From positions 1 through 64,000 of the forward strand of contig NZ_LBIC01000020.1 of assembly GCF_001005725.1 (NCBI RefSeq): DNA of 64,000 nucleotides. The letters run 5' to 3'. A model generated the notes under the pieces. That model was not told the origin of the DNA. It did no database searches and saw only the letters and a list, made by a program, of their open reading frames with translations. Position numbers and translations under genes: made by a program. Below, one piece after another: positions 8,680-23,600 of this stretch. How positions within the stretch are numbered: the stretch's first letter is position 1; every line of letters starts with the position of its first letter. The stretch comes from Sphingobium chungbukense. GTDB taxonomy: Bacteria > Pseudomonadota > Alphaproteobacteria > Sphingomonadales > Sphingomonadaceae.

Positions 8680-11600
8680 ATGCAGGGGGCAAGTTTGCGT
8701 ATTTCCAATATGAGGGACCGCCAGCTGGGCGGCCGTGCACGTTCGATCGCAGCCGCCAGAATTTGGCGGACAAGCGTGTCGATTGTTGCGCTTTCGATGA
8801 TCAGCGCGCCTGGCGGACCGATTGTCGCAGCCGCCCATGCTGCCGATCCAACGCCCACACCCACACCCACACCCACACCCACACCCACGCCACCGCCGAT
8901 CGTGGTCCCTCCGGTCGGTGGCCAGATCCTCAATCCGAGCACCGGTGCCTTCGAGACGGTGACCGAGGTCCAGCCGCCGATGATGGTGACCACGGACCAA
9001 AACAACATGATCCTGCTGGCGACGCAGGTCGGCCAGACCTTCACTGTCACGACGGGCGATGGTTCAACCATTTATACGGTGACTGCGGTTACGCTAAATG
9101 GCGAGGGCAAGCCGACGTCGGTATCGCTCACCGATGCGGACAACAATGTCAGTGACACAGAGGTGGTCACATCTGTCGCTCCAGCGACTAACGCCACCTC
9201 CGCCGCCCAGGTGAGCTTTCCTGCAGCTGGCACGGGTGAACATCTCTACCGCAACGTGTCGCGCGGCGGCAACGGCGGCAACGGCCACGCTGGAGCCCTC
9301 TTCATCAAAGCGGGGAACGGCGGCGCCGGGGCGAATGGCGGCACCTTCAACGATACGCTCGGCGCCTCCTATGGCCAGATTATCTCCAACAGTTTCAACA
9401 CCGCCGGTGTGATCGTCCAGAGCATCGGCGGGGATGGCGGTCGGGGTGGCAACGGGTATCTGTTCGCCAATGGAGGGCGCGGCGGGGATGCTGGCGTTGG
9501 CGGCGATGTCACCTTCTCCAATTCGAACAAGGTCACGACCACCGGGGGAAGCAGCTATGGCATTCTCGTCACCAGTTCGAGCGGCAGGGGCGGCGATGGC
9601 GGGAGTGGATTCCTGTCGAGTGGCGGTAGCGGCGGCGGCTCGCCCGGCATCGGGGGCGACGCGACGGTCACAAATAGCGGTGAGGTAGCGACCAGCGGCG
9701 CAGGATCGATCGGCGTTTATGCGCAGAGTCTTGGCGGCTCGGCCGGCAACGGCGGCGGAAGCTTCGGCATCGTGGCATCGGCCGGCGGCGGAAGTTACGG
9801 CGGCATCGGCGGCGATGCGCGGGTAAACCAGAACGGGACGGTGCAGACTGCCGGTGTCGGCGCTCATGGCGTTTACGCCCAGTCCGTCGGCGGTTCAGGC
9901 GGCGATGGCGGCGCAGGCGGGGGTCTCTTCGCAGACGGCAGCAACGGCGGCGCTGGCGGTGCTGGCGGCACTGCGACGATCACTGCGGGCTCAAGCTCCT
10001 CGACGAGCACCACGGGCGATTACGCCCATGGTCTGTTCGCTCAGTCGATCGGCGGCGGCGGCGGCAACGGCGGCGTGACCGCCGGCGCGATCGCGCTCGG
10101 CAGCGAGGGCAGCGAGGGCAGCGACGGCGGCAGTGTCAGCGTGACCGTCAGCGAAGGCGCTACGATCTCGACAGCAGGGCTCGGCTCATACGGAATCATG
10201 GCGCAGTCGATCGGCGGCGGCGGCGGTAGCGCCGGGGTGACGGCGGGTCTCGCCAGCCTTGGTGGCGGCGGCGAAGGCGGCGGTGACGGCGGAAACGTGA
10301 CCGTCTCCACCGGAGCGACCATCACGACGACCGGCGAAGACGGAAAGGGTATCTTCGCTCAGTCCGTCGGCGGTGGCGGCGGCTCCGCATCGGGGTCCGG
10401 CGGCCTCGTTTCACTCGGCGGCTCGGGCGCGGGCGGCGGAGATGGCGGGACAGTCACCGTAACGCAGACCGCAGGCGGATCGGCCACCACGGATGGTGAT
10501 TGGGCGGACGCGATCTTCGCACAATCGGTGGGCGGCGGCGGCGGTTCAGGGTCTGGCTCCGTTGGCCTTGTTGGTCTCGGCGGTTCGGGCGCCAGCGGCG
10601 GTCGCGGCGGCACCGTGACGGTCAACAATGCCGGTACGCTGCGAACGCGGGGCGCCAATGCGCGCGGGATCTTCGCTCAGTCCGTTGGCGGTGGGGGCGG
10701 CGCAGGCGGTAATTCAGCAGGTCTGGTCGGTATCGGCGGCGGCGGGGCTGGTACAAGTCCTGGCGGCAACGTGTCGGTTACCAACTCGGGTGCCATCTTC
10801 ACGCGCGGCCTCGGCTCGACCGGTATTGTCGCGCAATCGGTTGGCGGCGGCGGCGGTGACGGCGGCTCGTCCGTCGGCCTCGTCTCGATCGGTGGCGAAG
10901 GCGGCGGCGGCGGTGACGGCGGGAACGTCGGCGTCTCCAATAGCGGGTCAATCTCGACGCAAGGCGACAAGGCGCTGGGCATCATAGCGCAGTCGATCGG
11001 CGGCGGCGGTGGTAACGGTGGATCGACCGGCGGAGTCCTCTCGATCGGGGGTGACGGGGGCGACGGGGGCGACGGCGGCCAGGTTGCGCTAGGCCAGACC
11101 GGCCTTGTTTCGACGTCCGGAGACGATGCGACCGGGATCTTTGCCCAGTCGATCGGTGGCGGTGGCGGTAATGGCGGGTCCGCCGTCTCGGCGGGCGCCT
11201 TCGTCAGTGCCGCGTTCGGCGGATCGGGCGGCGGCGGCGGTGACGGTGGTGCCGTCTGTGTCAACACCAACGCCAATTGCACCGTCGCGCAATCCGATGC
11301 TGGCGCAGCCTATATCGAAACCTTCGGCGACCGTTCAGCGGGCCTGTTCGCGCAATCGATCGGTGGCGGCGGCGGCAATGGCGGCTTCGCGATTTCGGCG
11401 GCGGCCGGCATCGGCGGGTCGGCGGCGATGGCCTTCGGCGGATCGGGCGGTAGTGGTGGAGACGGTGACAAGGTCCTCGTAGGATTCCAGGGATCCATCT
11501 CAACGCAAGGCGTCCTTTCCGACGGCATTTTTGCGAGCTCGGTCGGCGGGGGCGGCGGCAACGGCGGCTTCTCTGTGGCAGCCGGCGCCTCGCTCGGTGG

Positions 11601-14600
11601 CTCGATGGCAATGAGCTTTGGCGGCGCGGGCGGGGCCGGCGGCCGCGGTGGTTCAGTAACCGTCAACAGCGCGGCCGACATCACAACGAACGACGATCAG
11701 TCGCGCGGCATTCTCGCGCAATCGATCGGAGGCGGGGGCGGCAATGGCGGCTTCGCAGCAAGCGCGACGATCGGCGTCGGCGCGATCACCGGCACCTTCG
11801 GCGGCGCAGGCGGAGCGGGTTCGAATGGATCCACGGTCGATGTCACATCGGTCGGCAATATTTCGACCAAGGGCATTCAGGCCGACGCAATCTTCGCGGA
11901 AAGCGTAGGCGGCGGCGGGGGCAATGGCGGCTTCGCCGTCGGCCTGGCGGGCGGCGCTGCGGGCGCGGTCAGCCTGACGTTCGGCGGCGCGGCCGGCAAC
12001 GGTGGCTCGGCCGGGGCGGTTTCGGTTTCGTCCACGGGAACCCTCAGCACCGACGGCCTCAGCTCGAATGGCATCTTCGCGCAGTCGGTCGGCGGTGGCG
12101 GCGGTAATGGCGGTTTCGCCGTGTCCGGCGCCATCGGCGGAACCGGCGCACTGTCGGCATCCTTCGGCGGAACTGGCGCCAATGGTGGTCACGGCGCAGG
12201 TGTAACGGTCGACAATGACGGCGACGTCATCACCAACGGTGATCTTTCTAACGGCATTCTTGCCCAATCCGTCGGTGGTGGCGGGGGCAATGGCGGATTT
12301 GCCGCCAGCGTTTCCGGCGGCGGCGTCGGAGCTGCAGGGCTGTCGATGGGCGGTCAGGGCGCCAACGGCGGCCAGGGCGGTATCGTTCGCGTCGAGTCCG
12401 TCGGAAACATTGCGACCAACGGCATCGCGGCCGCGGGTATTCTAGCTCAATCCGTTGGCGGCGGCGGCGGCAACGGCGGCATGGCGCTCTCGGCCAGTGG
12501 CGGAGGAACGGCGGGAGCGTCACTGACCTTCGGCGGCGGTGGCGGTAATGGCGGTTCGGCCAGCGCGGTCACGTTGAACAGCCAGGGCGACATCTGGACG
12601 GACGGAGACAGCTCGCAAGGTCTCTTCGCTCAATCGCTTGGCGGTGGTGGCGGTAATGGTGGCGGCGCCATATCCGTCGCGGGCGGCATGGCCGGTGGTG
12701 CGTCGCTGGCTTTCGGCGGCTCGGGCGGCAACGGCGGTGCGGGCGGGGCAGTCAACCTCAGCAGCATCGGCAATATCACCACGAACGGCGCCAACGCAGA
12801 CGCGATCTTCGCGCAATCGCTAGGCGGGGGCGGTGGCAACGGCGGTTTCGCCATCTCGGTTGCCGGCGGGCAGTTCGGGGCGCTGACCGCATCCATGGGC
12901 GGCACAGGCGGCGCCGGCGGCACGGCATCCAACGTGACCCTCAGTTCCGAAGGCACATTGATCACCGAGGGTGATTTCGCTGCGGGCGCGCGGGCGCAAT
13001 CGATCGGCGGCGGTGGCGGCAATGGGGGCTTTGCGATCAGCGCATCGGGCGCCCAGTTTGGTGCGGTGTCGCTGGCCTTCGGCGGCGAAGGCGGCAGCGG
13101 CGGGACGGCCGGCAATGTGATGCTGACCTCCATCGGCGACGTCATGACCGACGGCGCCAACGCGCAGGGTCTGTTCGCCCAGTCCGTTGGTGGCGGTGGC
13201 GGCAATGGTGGCTTCGCCGTCAGTGCCTCGGGCGCGCAATATGGCGCAGCATCGATCAGTTTCGGCGGCAGCGCCGGTAATGGCGCCATTGCGGGTAACG
13301 CAAGCCTCTCTAACACTGGCACCATCGTCACGCTCGGTGATTTCAGCGCGGGCGCGCAGGTCCAGTCGATCGGCGGCGGTGGCGGTAATGGCGGCTGGTC
13401 GGCAAGTGCGGCCGGCGGCCAGTACGGTGCCGTCGGCCTCTCCTTCGGCGGGGAAGGCGGCGGCGGTGGCGCTGCGGGAGATGTAAGCCTCATATCGACC
13501 GGCGACATTGGCACGGCAGGCGCGCAGTCGAATGGCCTGTTCGCGCAGTCCGTGGGCGGCGGCGGCGGTAATGGCGGGTTCGCAGCCAGTGCCGCAGGCG
13601 CGCAGTATGGAGCAGCGGCGCTCTCATTCGGCGGCGGCGCCGGCAGCGGTAGCGACGCCGGCACGGTTACGCTCGCGAACGATGGTATGATCGTCACCGA
13701 AGGCACGATGTCGAATGGCATCCTGGCACAGTCGGTCGGCGGCGGCGGCGGTAACGGTGGGTTTTCAGTTGCCGTCTCGGGCGCGCAATATGCGGCGCCT
13801 GCAATTGCGCTTGGCGGCGCGGGTGGCAACGGCGGCAAAGGCGATGACGTCTCCGTCGATTCCAACGGCGACATCAGCACGGGCGGTGATCTTGCCTATG
13901 GCATTCTCGCGCAGTCGCTGGGCGGCGGCGGCGGTAATGGTGGCTTTGCCCTGTCGGGTTCGATAGCCTTCAACGCCAATGGTCTCGGCGCATCGATCGC
14001 GGTGGGCGGCCAGGGCGGTATTGGCGCAACCGCAGGCGACGTGCGCCTGACGAGTGCCGGCGACATCTATACAGCGGGCGCGGGGTCGGTCGGCCTGTTC
14101 GCGCAATCCGTCGGCGGCGGCGGCGGCAATGGCGGCTTTGCGGGCGCATTGTCGCTTTCGCAGGGCAATGCTGTCGGCGTAGGCATCGGCGGTAATGGCG
14201 GGACCGGCAATCGCGCGGGCGACGTCGACCTCAGCTCTGTCGGCAATGTGTCGACCCTGGGCGACAATGCGGCGGGCATCCAGGCGCAATCGATCGGCGG
14301 TGGCGGCGGCAATGGCGGCTTCAGCCTCACCGCGACTGCGACCGTAAAGGGCCAATCGATCGGCCGTAACGAAGGGGGATCCGGCGGGTCGGGTGGTGTT
14401 GCGGGCACCGTCGATGTGACGAGCACCGGCACGGTCCAGACCAGCGGCAATCTCTCCAACGGTATCTTCGCCCAGTCGGTGGGCGGCGGCGGCGGCTCGG
14501 GCGGCTTCTCGGTTTCGGTCGGGCTTTCCGCCGAAGGCAGCGCGGACACCCAGGGCATCGGCGGCAATGGCGGCACGGGCAATGATGCCGACGCCGTTAC

Positions 14601-17600
14601 AGTCACGGCCGAAGCCGGCGCCGATGCCTCGATCGAAGGATATTCCGTCGTCACGCGCGGGACGGGCTCGAACGCCATCTTTGCGCAGTCGGTTGGCGGC
14701 GGCGGCGGTTCGGGTGGTTTCGCGGTGGGCGGCGCCTTCTCGGCCGAAGATGATGCCACATCCAACCAGGTCGGCGGCGGCGGCGGAGCGGCAGGCAATG
14801 CCTCGACCGTGTCCGTCGTCAATGTCGGTCAGATCGCCACGCTCGGCGCGACATCGAACGGTATCTTCGCCCAGTCTGTCGGTGGAGGCGGCGGTTCGGG
14901 CGGATTTGCCGTCGGCGCGGGCGTCGCGGTCAAGAAGGACGCGGAATCGAGCGTCGGCGGTGGTGAAGGCGGCGCGGCGGGCGATGCGGATGATGTCAGC
15001 GTCGACACGACCGGCCTCGTCTATACCGAAGGCGCCAATTCGAACGGCGTTCTGGCGCAGTCGGTCGGCGGCGGCGGCGGCGTAGGCGGCTTCACCGTGG
15101 GTGCGAGCTTCAGCGCCGAAGCCGATTCGACCAGCGACAGTGTTGGCGGCGCCGGCGGGTCCGGCGGCAATGCCGGCAATGTCGATGTCATCGCACGCGA
15201 AGGGATTACGACCAAGGGCGCCGGATCGAACGGTGTCTTTGCTCAATCGGTGGGCGGGGGCGGTGGCTCCGGCGGATTTGCCGTCGGAGCCGTCATCGCC
15301 CTCGAGGGCGAGGCGAAGTCCAATGTCGGCGGCGGAGAAGGCTCGCTCGGCGGCACGGCTGGCGACGTTAGCGTCGCCTCCAGCGGCACGATCTGGACCG
15401 AGGGCGCATCGGCAAACGGTATCTTCGCGCAATCGGTGGGCGGCGGTGGCGGCAATGGCGGCTTCTCGGCCGGGCTAGGCTTATCGACCAAGGGCGAAAC
15501 GACCTCGACAACCGTCGGCGGTGCTGGCGGTGGCGGCTCCATCTCCGGGGACGTGTTGGTCGACGCGGACAGCGATATCCGCACCATGGGCCAGGCGGCC
15601 ACTGGGATCCTCGCGCAGTCTATCGGCGGCGGCGGCGGCACGGGTGGTTTCAGCGTGGGCGGGGCGATCTCACTCGAAGGTAAGGCCGAATCCTATGTCG
15701 GCGGCGGTGGGGGCGGCACCGGATCCGACGCAGGCGACGTGATCGTCCGCGGTTCGGGCGTCATCCAGACCGATGGTGACGACGCCAATGGCGTCTTCGC
15801 GCAATCGGTGGGCGGTGGCGGTGGCTCTGGCGGCTTCTCGGTCGGCCTGGGCTTGTCGATGAAGAACGAGGCTGCGAGTGACAGCGTCGGCGGAACCGGC
15901 GGTGGCGCTGGCAATTCCGGCGATGTGAACGTCGAGCGCAGCGGTGATATCCTCACCGGCGGCGCCAACGCTACCGGTATCCTCGCCCAGGCGATTGGCG
16001 GTGGCGGTGGCCGCGGCGGATTCGCGGTCGGGCTTGGGGCGTCGCTGGAAGGCAACGCGTCGTCCTCGGTTGGCGGCGGTGGCGGTGGCACGGCTGGCAA
16101 TGCTGGCGCGGTCACCCTTTCCCAGACGGGCACGATCATTACGCAAGGCGACAATTCGGCTGGCGTGTTCGCCCAGTCCGTCGGCGGCGGCGGCGGGTCC
16201 GGCGGCTTCAGCGTCGGAGCGGGATTCAGCCTGGACGGCGGAAGTGCTTCGACCAGCGTCGGAGGATCTGGCGCGGGCGGTGGATCTGCCGGTGACGTAT
16301 CGGTGAATGTCGATGGCGACATCGGCACCGATGGACGCCTTTCGCACGGCATCTTCGCACAATCCGTGGGCAGCGGCGGCGGCTCGGGCGGATTCAGTGT
16401 CGGCGGAAGCTTCAGCCTCGATGGCGACACCAGCTCCACCGTCGGCGGCGGCGAGGGCGGCACCGGCGGCGATGCGGGCAATGTCGAGGTGGCCGGCAAC
16501 GGCATCATCGTCACCAAGGGCACCTCCGCGAACGGCATCTTCGCGCAATCGGTCGGCGGAGGCGGCGGGTCGGGCGGCTTTGCCGTCGGCCTCGACTTCA
16601 GCTCCAGCGGATCGGCGGCGAACGAGACGACCGGCGGCAGTGGCGGGTCGGGCGGCAGCGGCGGCGACGTCACGGTCGACCGCGAAGGCGCGATCGGCAC
16701 CGAAGGTGATGGTGCGAATGGCATCCTCGCCCAATCGATCGGCGGTGGCGGCGGCCAGGGCGGATTTGTCGTGGGTCTCGGCTTCTCGCTCGACAAGGAC
16801 GCCAGCTCCAAGGTTGGCGGTGGCGGCGGTGGCCTCGGCAACACGGCCGGCGACGTTTCCGTCACGCAGGTCGGCAGCATTTCGACCGCAGGCGTCAGCG
16901 CGAATGGTATCTTTGCGCAGTCCGTGGGCGGCGGCGGGGGCTCGGGCGGTTTCGCAGTAGGCGCGGCTTTCTCGTCCGAGGGTGATTCCTCGAGCAGCAG
17001 CGTCGGCGGTGACGGCAGCGTGGGCGGTACGTCCGGGAATGTGACGGTCACGCAGACGGGAGACATCGGCACGGTCGGTGCGCTTTCCAATGCCATTCTC
17101 GCCCAGTCGATCGGTGGCGGGGGCGGCTCGGGCGGTTTCTCGGTCGGGGCCGGTGCATCGATCAGCGGCAAGGCGGAATCGGACGTCGGCGGCGGCGGGG
17201 GCGGCACAGGCGGGGACGCCGGATCGGTTTCCGTCACCAGTGAGGGTATCTTCACCACCGAAGGCTTCAACGCGTCCGGCATCTTTGCCCAATCCGTCGG
17301 CGGCGGCGGCGGCATTGGCGGGTTCAGCGTCGGAGCGGGCCTCGCTTCCGACGGCGGCGCGGCCAGCTCGAACGTTGGCGGCGGCGGCGGCGCAGGTGGC
17401 AACGCGTCAGCCGTCACCATCAGCCATAGCGGCGGCATCGCGACCGAAGGCGTACAGGCAAACGGCATTTTCGCTCAGTCGGTTGGCGGTGGCGGTGGCG
17501 TCGGTGGTTTTGCGGTTGGCGCTGGCGCATCCCTCAAGGATGACGCAAATTCCAGTGTCGGTGGCGGCGCAGGTGGCGCCGCCGGTTCCGCCTCGGACGT

Positions 17601-20600
17601 CAGCGTGGCCCAGACGGGGCTCGTCATCACCAAGGGCGATGCGGCGAATGGCGTGCTGGCGCAATCCATCGGCGGCGGCGGCGGCGTGGGCGGTTTTTCC
17701 GTCTCGGCGGCACTCTCGTCAGAAGGTGGCGCGGCTTCGGAGGCCACGGGCGGCGCGGGCGGCTCGTCGGGCAATGCTGGCAAGGTCGATGTAACGGTCG
17801 ATGGCGACATCCAGACCGACGGCGCGCATGCGCGCGGCGTGTTTGCGCAATCGGTCGGTGGCGGTGGCGGAGCCGGTGGCTTTGCCGTCGGTGCCGGCGC
17901 ATCGATTGCAGGCGATGCCGGCTCGGCGACCGGCGGCGGCCTTGGCGGGGCCTCGGGGAATGCGGACGCGGTGACCGTCGATGTCACCGGCAACATAATT
18001 ACCAACGGCCTCGGCTCGAGTGCGATCATCGCCCAGTCGGTGGGCGGCGGCGGCGGAGCCGGCGGGTTTGCCGTGGGTGCAGGTCTGTCGTCGGATGGAG
18101 GCTCCTCGGCTGAGACAACCGGTGGCGGTGGCGGTTCCGCCGGACATGCCGGTGCGGTCAAGGTCACGCATACTGGCGGCATCGAAACCTTCGGCGATCA
18201 GTCGGGCGCGGTCCTAGCGCAGTCGATCGGCGGCGGTGGCGGCTCGGGCGGCTTTGGCGTCGGCGGCGCCCTGAGCGTCAGTGGCGCGGCATCCTCCGAG
18301 GTCGGCGGTGGCGAGGGCGGTGCGGCGGGTGATGCCGATACGGTCGATGTCGCCAACTTCGGCGACATCTATACGCACGGCACCAATTCGGCCGCTATTA
18401 CAGCGCAGTCGATTGGCGGCGGCGGCGGTCAGGGCGGCTTCTCTGTCTCTGCAGGCGCCGCGCTCGCCGGCGCGGACGCAGTATCCAGCTCGACGGGCGG
18501 CGCGGGCGGATCGGCAGGGACCGGCTCGGACGTCACGGTAACATCGGTCGGCAACATCAACCTGTTCGGTGATCACAGCCGCGGCATTGTCGCCCAGTCG
18601 ATCGGCGGGGGCGGTGGCGCGGGTGGTTTCTCGGTCACTGGTGCCATCGCGACCCAGGGCTCGGGTGCATCAGACAGCGTCGGCGGCGCCGGCGGGGCTG
18701 GTAACTCCGCAGGATCCGTCACGGTCAATTCGAACGGTCAGATCCTGACGCGCGGTGACGGATCCAACGCCGTCCTGGCGCAGTCCATTGGTGGCGGCGG
18801 CGGCGCCGGCGGCTTCTCCGGCAGCCTCGCCGCGGCGGCGGGCGGCGGCTCGGCTAACAGTTCCGTTGGCGGCAACGGTGGCATTGGATCGGACGCAGGC
18901 GACGTGTCGCTCACGCTGAGTGGCGCCGTCGGGACGCTCGGGAATAATTCCGCAGCGATCGTCGCCCAGTCGATCGGCGGCGGTGGTGGCGTCGGGGGCT
19001 TCTCCATCGGCGCGTCCTTTGCCTCCGATGGCGAGGGCGCCTCCGATGTCACAGGCGGTTCGGGCGGCGATGGCGGTGTGGGCGCAGACGTCCTCGTCAA
19101 CAACAGCGCGCTGGTCCAGACCCATGGCAGCCTCTCGGCCGGTATCCTGGCCCAATCGATCGGCGGCGGCGGCGGCGCTGGCGGCTTCGCCGCGTCCGCG
19201 ACGCTCGCATTGGGCGAAGGTGCGGCTTCCACCGCTACCGGCGGCCAGGGCGGCGGCGGCCAGAATGCCGGAAAGGTCACCGTCCAGAACTCGGGCGACA
19301 TCTATACCTTTGCGTCCGCTTCCAATGGCATCGTCGCGCAATCGATCGGCGGCGGCGGCGGCCAGGGCGGCTTTGCCGGCTCCTTCACCATCTCCTCGAC
19401 CTCCGAAGCCGTGAACAACAGCCTGGGTGGGGCGGGCGGAGCCGGTGGCGACGCGGACGCGGTGAAGGTCGTCAACACCGGTGACATTCTGGTGAATGGC
19501 GATCGCTCCGTTGCGATCATGGCGCAGTCGATCGGCGGCGGCGGCGGCTCGGGCGGCTTCTCGCTTGGCCTTGGCGCATCGCAGGCGACCGCCGCGAACG
19601 ACGCCGTGGGCGGTTCGGGCGGCGCGGGCGGCAATGCCGGTGCTGTCGAAGTCGGCAACGGCTCAGACGGTTCAATCATCACAACCGGTCGGTTCGGCTA
19701 TGCGGTCTTTGCGCAGTCGATCGGCGGCGGTGGCGGCGCCGGTGGTTTCGCGACCGGCGGAGCGCTGTCGGTCAGTGAAGGCGCGGCCTCCAGGATCGGC
19801 GGCGGTGAGGGCGGAGCGGCAGGCGATGGCAGCGACGTCGCGGTCAATAATTACAGCCTCATCCAGACGAGCGGTGTCGGCGCAACGGCGGTCTTCGCGC
19901 AATCCATCGGCGGTGGTGGCGGGGCCGGCGGCTTTGCAGCCGGCGCTGGCCTTGCGGGGGGCTCGGATAGCGCGCTGTCGAACACGATCGGCGGCGGCGC
20001 GGGGACCGGCGGTTCCGCTGGCAATGTCAGGTTGTTCAACGATGGCTCGATCCTCACCGAAGGCGCGAGCGCGACAGCGGTGCTGCTGCAGTCGATCGGC
20101 GGCGGCGGCGGCAAGGGCGCCTTTGCCGTGGGCGGCGCGCTCTCCATGGGCGGTGCCGCGAGCGACAATGTCGGCGGGGAGGGCGGCGCGGCGGGATCGG
20201 CGGGTGACGTCACACTGACGAACACCGCTGGTGCGACGATCGTGACCAAAGGTGCGATGTCGATCGCGATCCAGGCGCAGTCCATTGGCGGCGGCGGCGG
20301 CGCGGGCGGCTTCTCGGCCGGTGCCGGCCTCGCGCTCGATGGTGACGCGGAATCAAGCGTCGGGGCAGGATCGGGCGGCGCGGGCGGATCTGCCGGTGCC
20401 GTCACCATCACCAATGCAGGCAATGTCGGCACGATGGGTGACAATGCGCTGGCAGTGTTGGCGCAATCCATCGGCGGCGGTGGCGGCTCGGGTGGCTTTG
20501 CGGTCTCGGGCGGGCTGAGCGCGCAGGGCGGAGCGGTCAATAATTCCGTGGGCGGTCAAGGCGCAGGTGGCGGCAGTGGCGGCCTCGTGTCGATCTCCAA

Positions 20601-23600
20601 CAGCGGTACGATCCAGACGCTGGGCACCAACGCAACGGCAGTGCTGGCGCAGTCGGTCGGCGGCGGTGGCGGCGTCGGGGGCTTCTCTGCTGGAGCGGCC
20701 GCGGCGAATGCGGATGCTGCATCGAACCTGGTCGGCGGCGACGGTGGTGTGGCAGGCGACGGTGGCGACGTAACCATCGTCAATGCCGAAACCGGCATTA
20801 TCGAAACACTCGGAGCCTTCTCCAACGGCGTCTACGCGCAATCCATCGGCGGCGGTGGTGGATCCGGCGGCTTTGCCGCAGGCGGCGCGCTCGGAATAGA
20901 GGGCGATGTCACCTCGAAGGTGGGTGCGGGTTCGGGCGGGGCCGGCGGCGACGGCGGCGCGATCGGCATCGTCAATGGCGGCAGCGTGCTGACCGCCGGT
21001 GACAATGCCATCGCCATCTTCGCGCAATCGGTGGGCGGCGGCGGCGGCCAGGGCGGTTTTGCGGCTGGCGGCGGTCTCAGCGCGCAAGGCGGCGGCGCAT
21101 CCGACAATGTCGGCGGTGCTGGTTCCGGGGCGGGCGATGGCGGCAGGGTCACGATCGAATCCACCGGTTCGGTGGGCACGCTCGGCCAGAACGCGACGGC
21201 TGTGTTTGCTCAATCGGTTGGTGGCGGCGGCGGGGCGGGCGGCTTCTCGGTCGGCGCGGCGGCGTCGCAAGCCGACAGTGCTTCGAGCAATATCGGCGGC
21301 AATGGCGGCGGTGGCGGCGCAGGCGGCGACGTCACGCTCGCCAACGGCTCGGGCACCATCACGACCCAAGGCGCGCTTTCCTACGGCGTCTATGCGCAGT
21401 CCATCGGCGGTGGTGGCGGTGCCGGTGGGTTCGCTGCAGGTGGTTCGATCGGCCTCGAAGGCAAGGCGGAATCGACCGTCGGCGGGGGAGCCGGCGGAGC
21501 GGGCGGGCAGGGTGGCCTCGTCACGCTCACCAATGACGGCCTAATTGCGACGAAGGGCGCAGGCTCGGTCGCGATGTTCGCTCAGTCGGTAGGCGGCGGG
21601 GGCGGAGCGGGCGGCTTCGCCGTGGGCGCGGGCCTTTCCGCGCAAGGCGGTGCGGCATCCGATGCCGTAGGCGGCAGTGGCGGCGCGGGAGGCGACGGCG
21701 GTCTCGTCAGCATCACCACAAATGGTCATGTCCAGACCGAAGGGGCCAATGCGGCAGCGATCTTCGCGCAATCCGTGGGCGGCGGCGGCGGCAAGGGCGG
21801 ATTCTCCGTCGGGGCCAGCGCTTCGCAGGCCGACAGCGCTTCGAGCATAGTCGGCGGCAGCGGGGGCGATGGTGGCCTTGGCGGCGACGTCAACGTTGAA
21901 AATGGCGCGGACGGCTCGGTCGCGACACTGGGCGCGCTTTCCTATGCGGTCTTTGCACAGTCGGTCGGCGGTGGCGGCGGTGCCGGTGGATTCACCGCCG
22001 GCGGCGCTCTCAGCCTGGAAGGCAATGCGAGCTCGACCATCGGCGCAGGAGAGGGCGCGGGCGGTGGTGCCGGCGGGATCGTCAGTGTGAGCAATGCCGG
22101 CTCGATCGGCACGGCTGGCGACGGTTCGCTGGCCGTGTTCGCACAGTCCATCGGTGGCGGTGGTGGCGCAGGTGGTTTTGCCGCCGGTGGCGGCCTGTCG
22201 GCTCAGGGAGGGGCGGCCTCCAGTAATGTCGGCGGTGCGGGCGGCGACGGCGGCGCAGGCGGTACGGTTGCAATCACCAACGCAGGCGCCATCCAGACCG
22301 AAGGCGCGAATGCTACGGCCATCTTCGCACAGTCCGTCGGCGGCGGCGGCGGTCAGGGCGGATTCTCGGTCGGCGCCGCGGGCGCGCAGGCTGAAAGCGC
22401 ATCCAATGTGGTCGGCGGCACAGGTGGCGCCGGCGGCGACGGCGGCGATGTCACGATCGCCTCCTCGCAAGGCGGCCAGATTGTCACGCTGGGCGATTTC
22501 TCCTACGCTGTCTTTGCGCAATCGGTTGGCGCGGGTGGCGGGTCCGGCGGGTTCGCCGCCGGGGGTGCGGTCGGTCTGGAAAGCGATGCCAACTCGACCA
22601 TCGGTGCCGGATCCGGCGCGGGCGGCGGTCTCGGTGGCATCGTGTCGCTCAACAATGCGGGCACGATCGGCACGGCGGGCAACGGCTCGGTGGCCGTGTT
22701 CGCGCAATCCGTCGGTGGCGGTGGTGGCGCCGGCGGCTTCGCAGCCGGTGGCGGCCTGTCGGCGCAGGGCGGCGCGGCCTCCGAGGTCATCGGCGGTGCT
22801 GGCGGCGGCGGCGGTGCCGGCGGCACGGTCGATCTCATCAATAGCGGTCTCGTGCAGACTGAGGGCGCCAACGCGGCGGCTATCTATGCACAGTCCGTTG
22901 GTGGTGGCGGTGGCAAGGGCGGCTTCTCCGTTGGCGCCGCCGGAGCGCAGGCGGACTCCGCCTCCAATGTCGTTGGTGGCACCGGTGGCGCCGGTGGTGC
23001 TGGCGGTGATGTGACGCTCGCCAACAATGGCGTGGATGCGACGATCACTACGCTTGGCGATTTCTCCTATGCCGTGTTCGCCCAGTCGGTGGGCGCAGGC
23101 GGTGGCTCCGGCGGTTTCGCAGCCGGCGGAGCGATCAGTCTCGAGGGCGACACCCATTCGACGATCGGCGCGGGCGAAGGTGCCGCGGGCGGCGGCGGCG
23201 GCGTCGTGTCGCTGGTCAACGCGGGCCGGATTGGAACGGCCGGCAATGGTTCAGTCGCCATCTTCGCGCAGTCGATTGGCGGTGGCGGTGGTGCCGGCGG
23301 CTTTGCCGCAGGCGGCGGCCTGTCCGCGCAGGGCGGCGCGATGTCGAGCAACATCGGCGGAGCCGGCGGCGCTGGTGGCACCGGCGGCACGGTCGATATC
23401 CTCAGCTCCGGCATAGTCCAGACCGAAGGCGCCAATGCGACCGCGATCTTCGCGCAATCGATCGGCGGGGGTGGCGGCCAGGGCGGCTTCTCCGTTGGCG
23501 GCGCAGGCGCGCAAGGCAAGAGCGCGTCCAACGTCATTGGAGGCAGCGGCGGTGATGGTGGCGATGGCGGGGATGTAACCATCGGCAATGAGGCCGGCGG

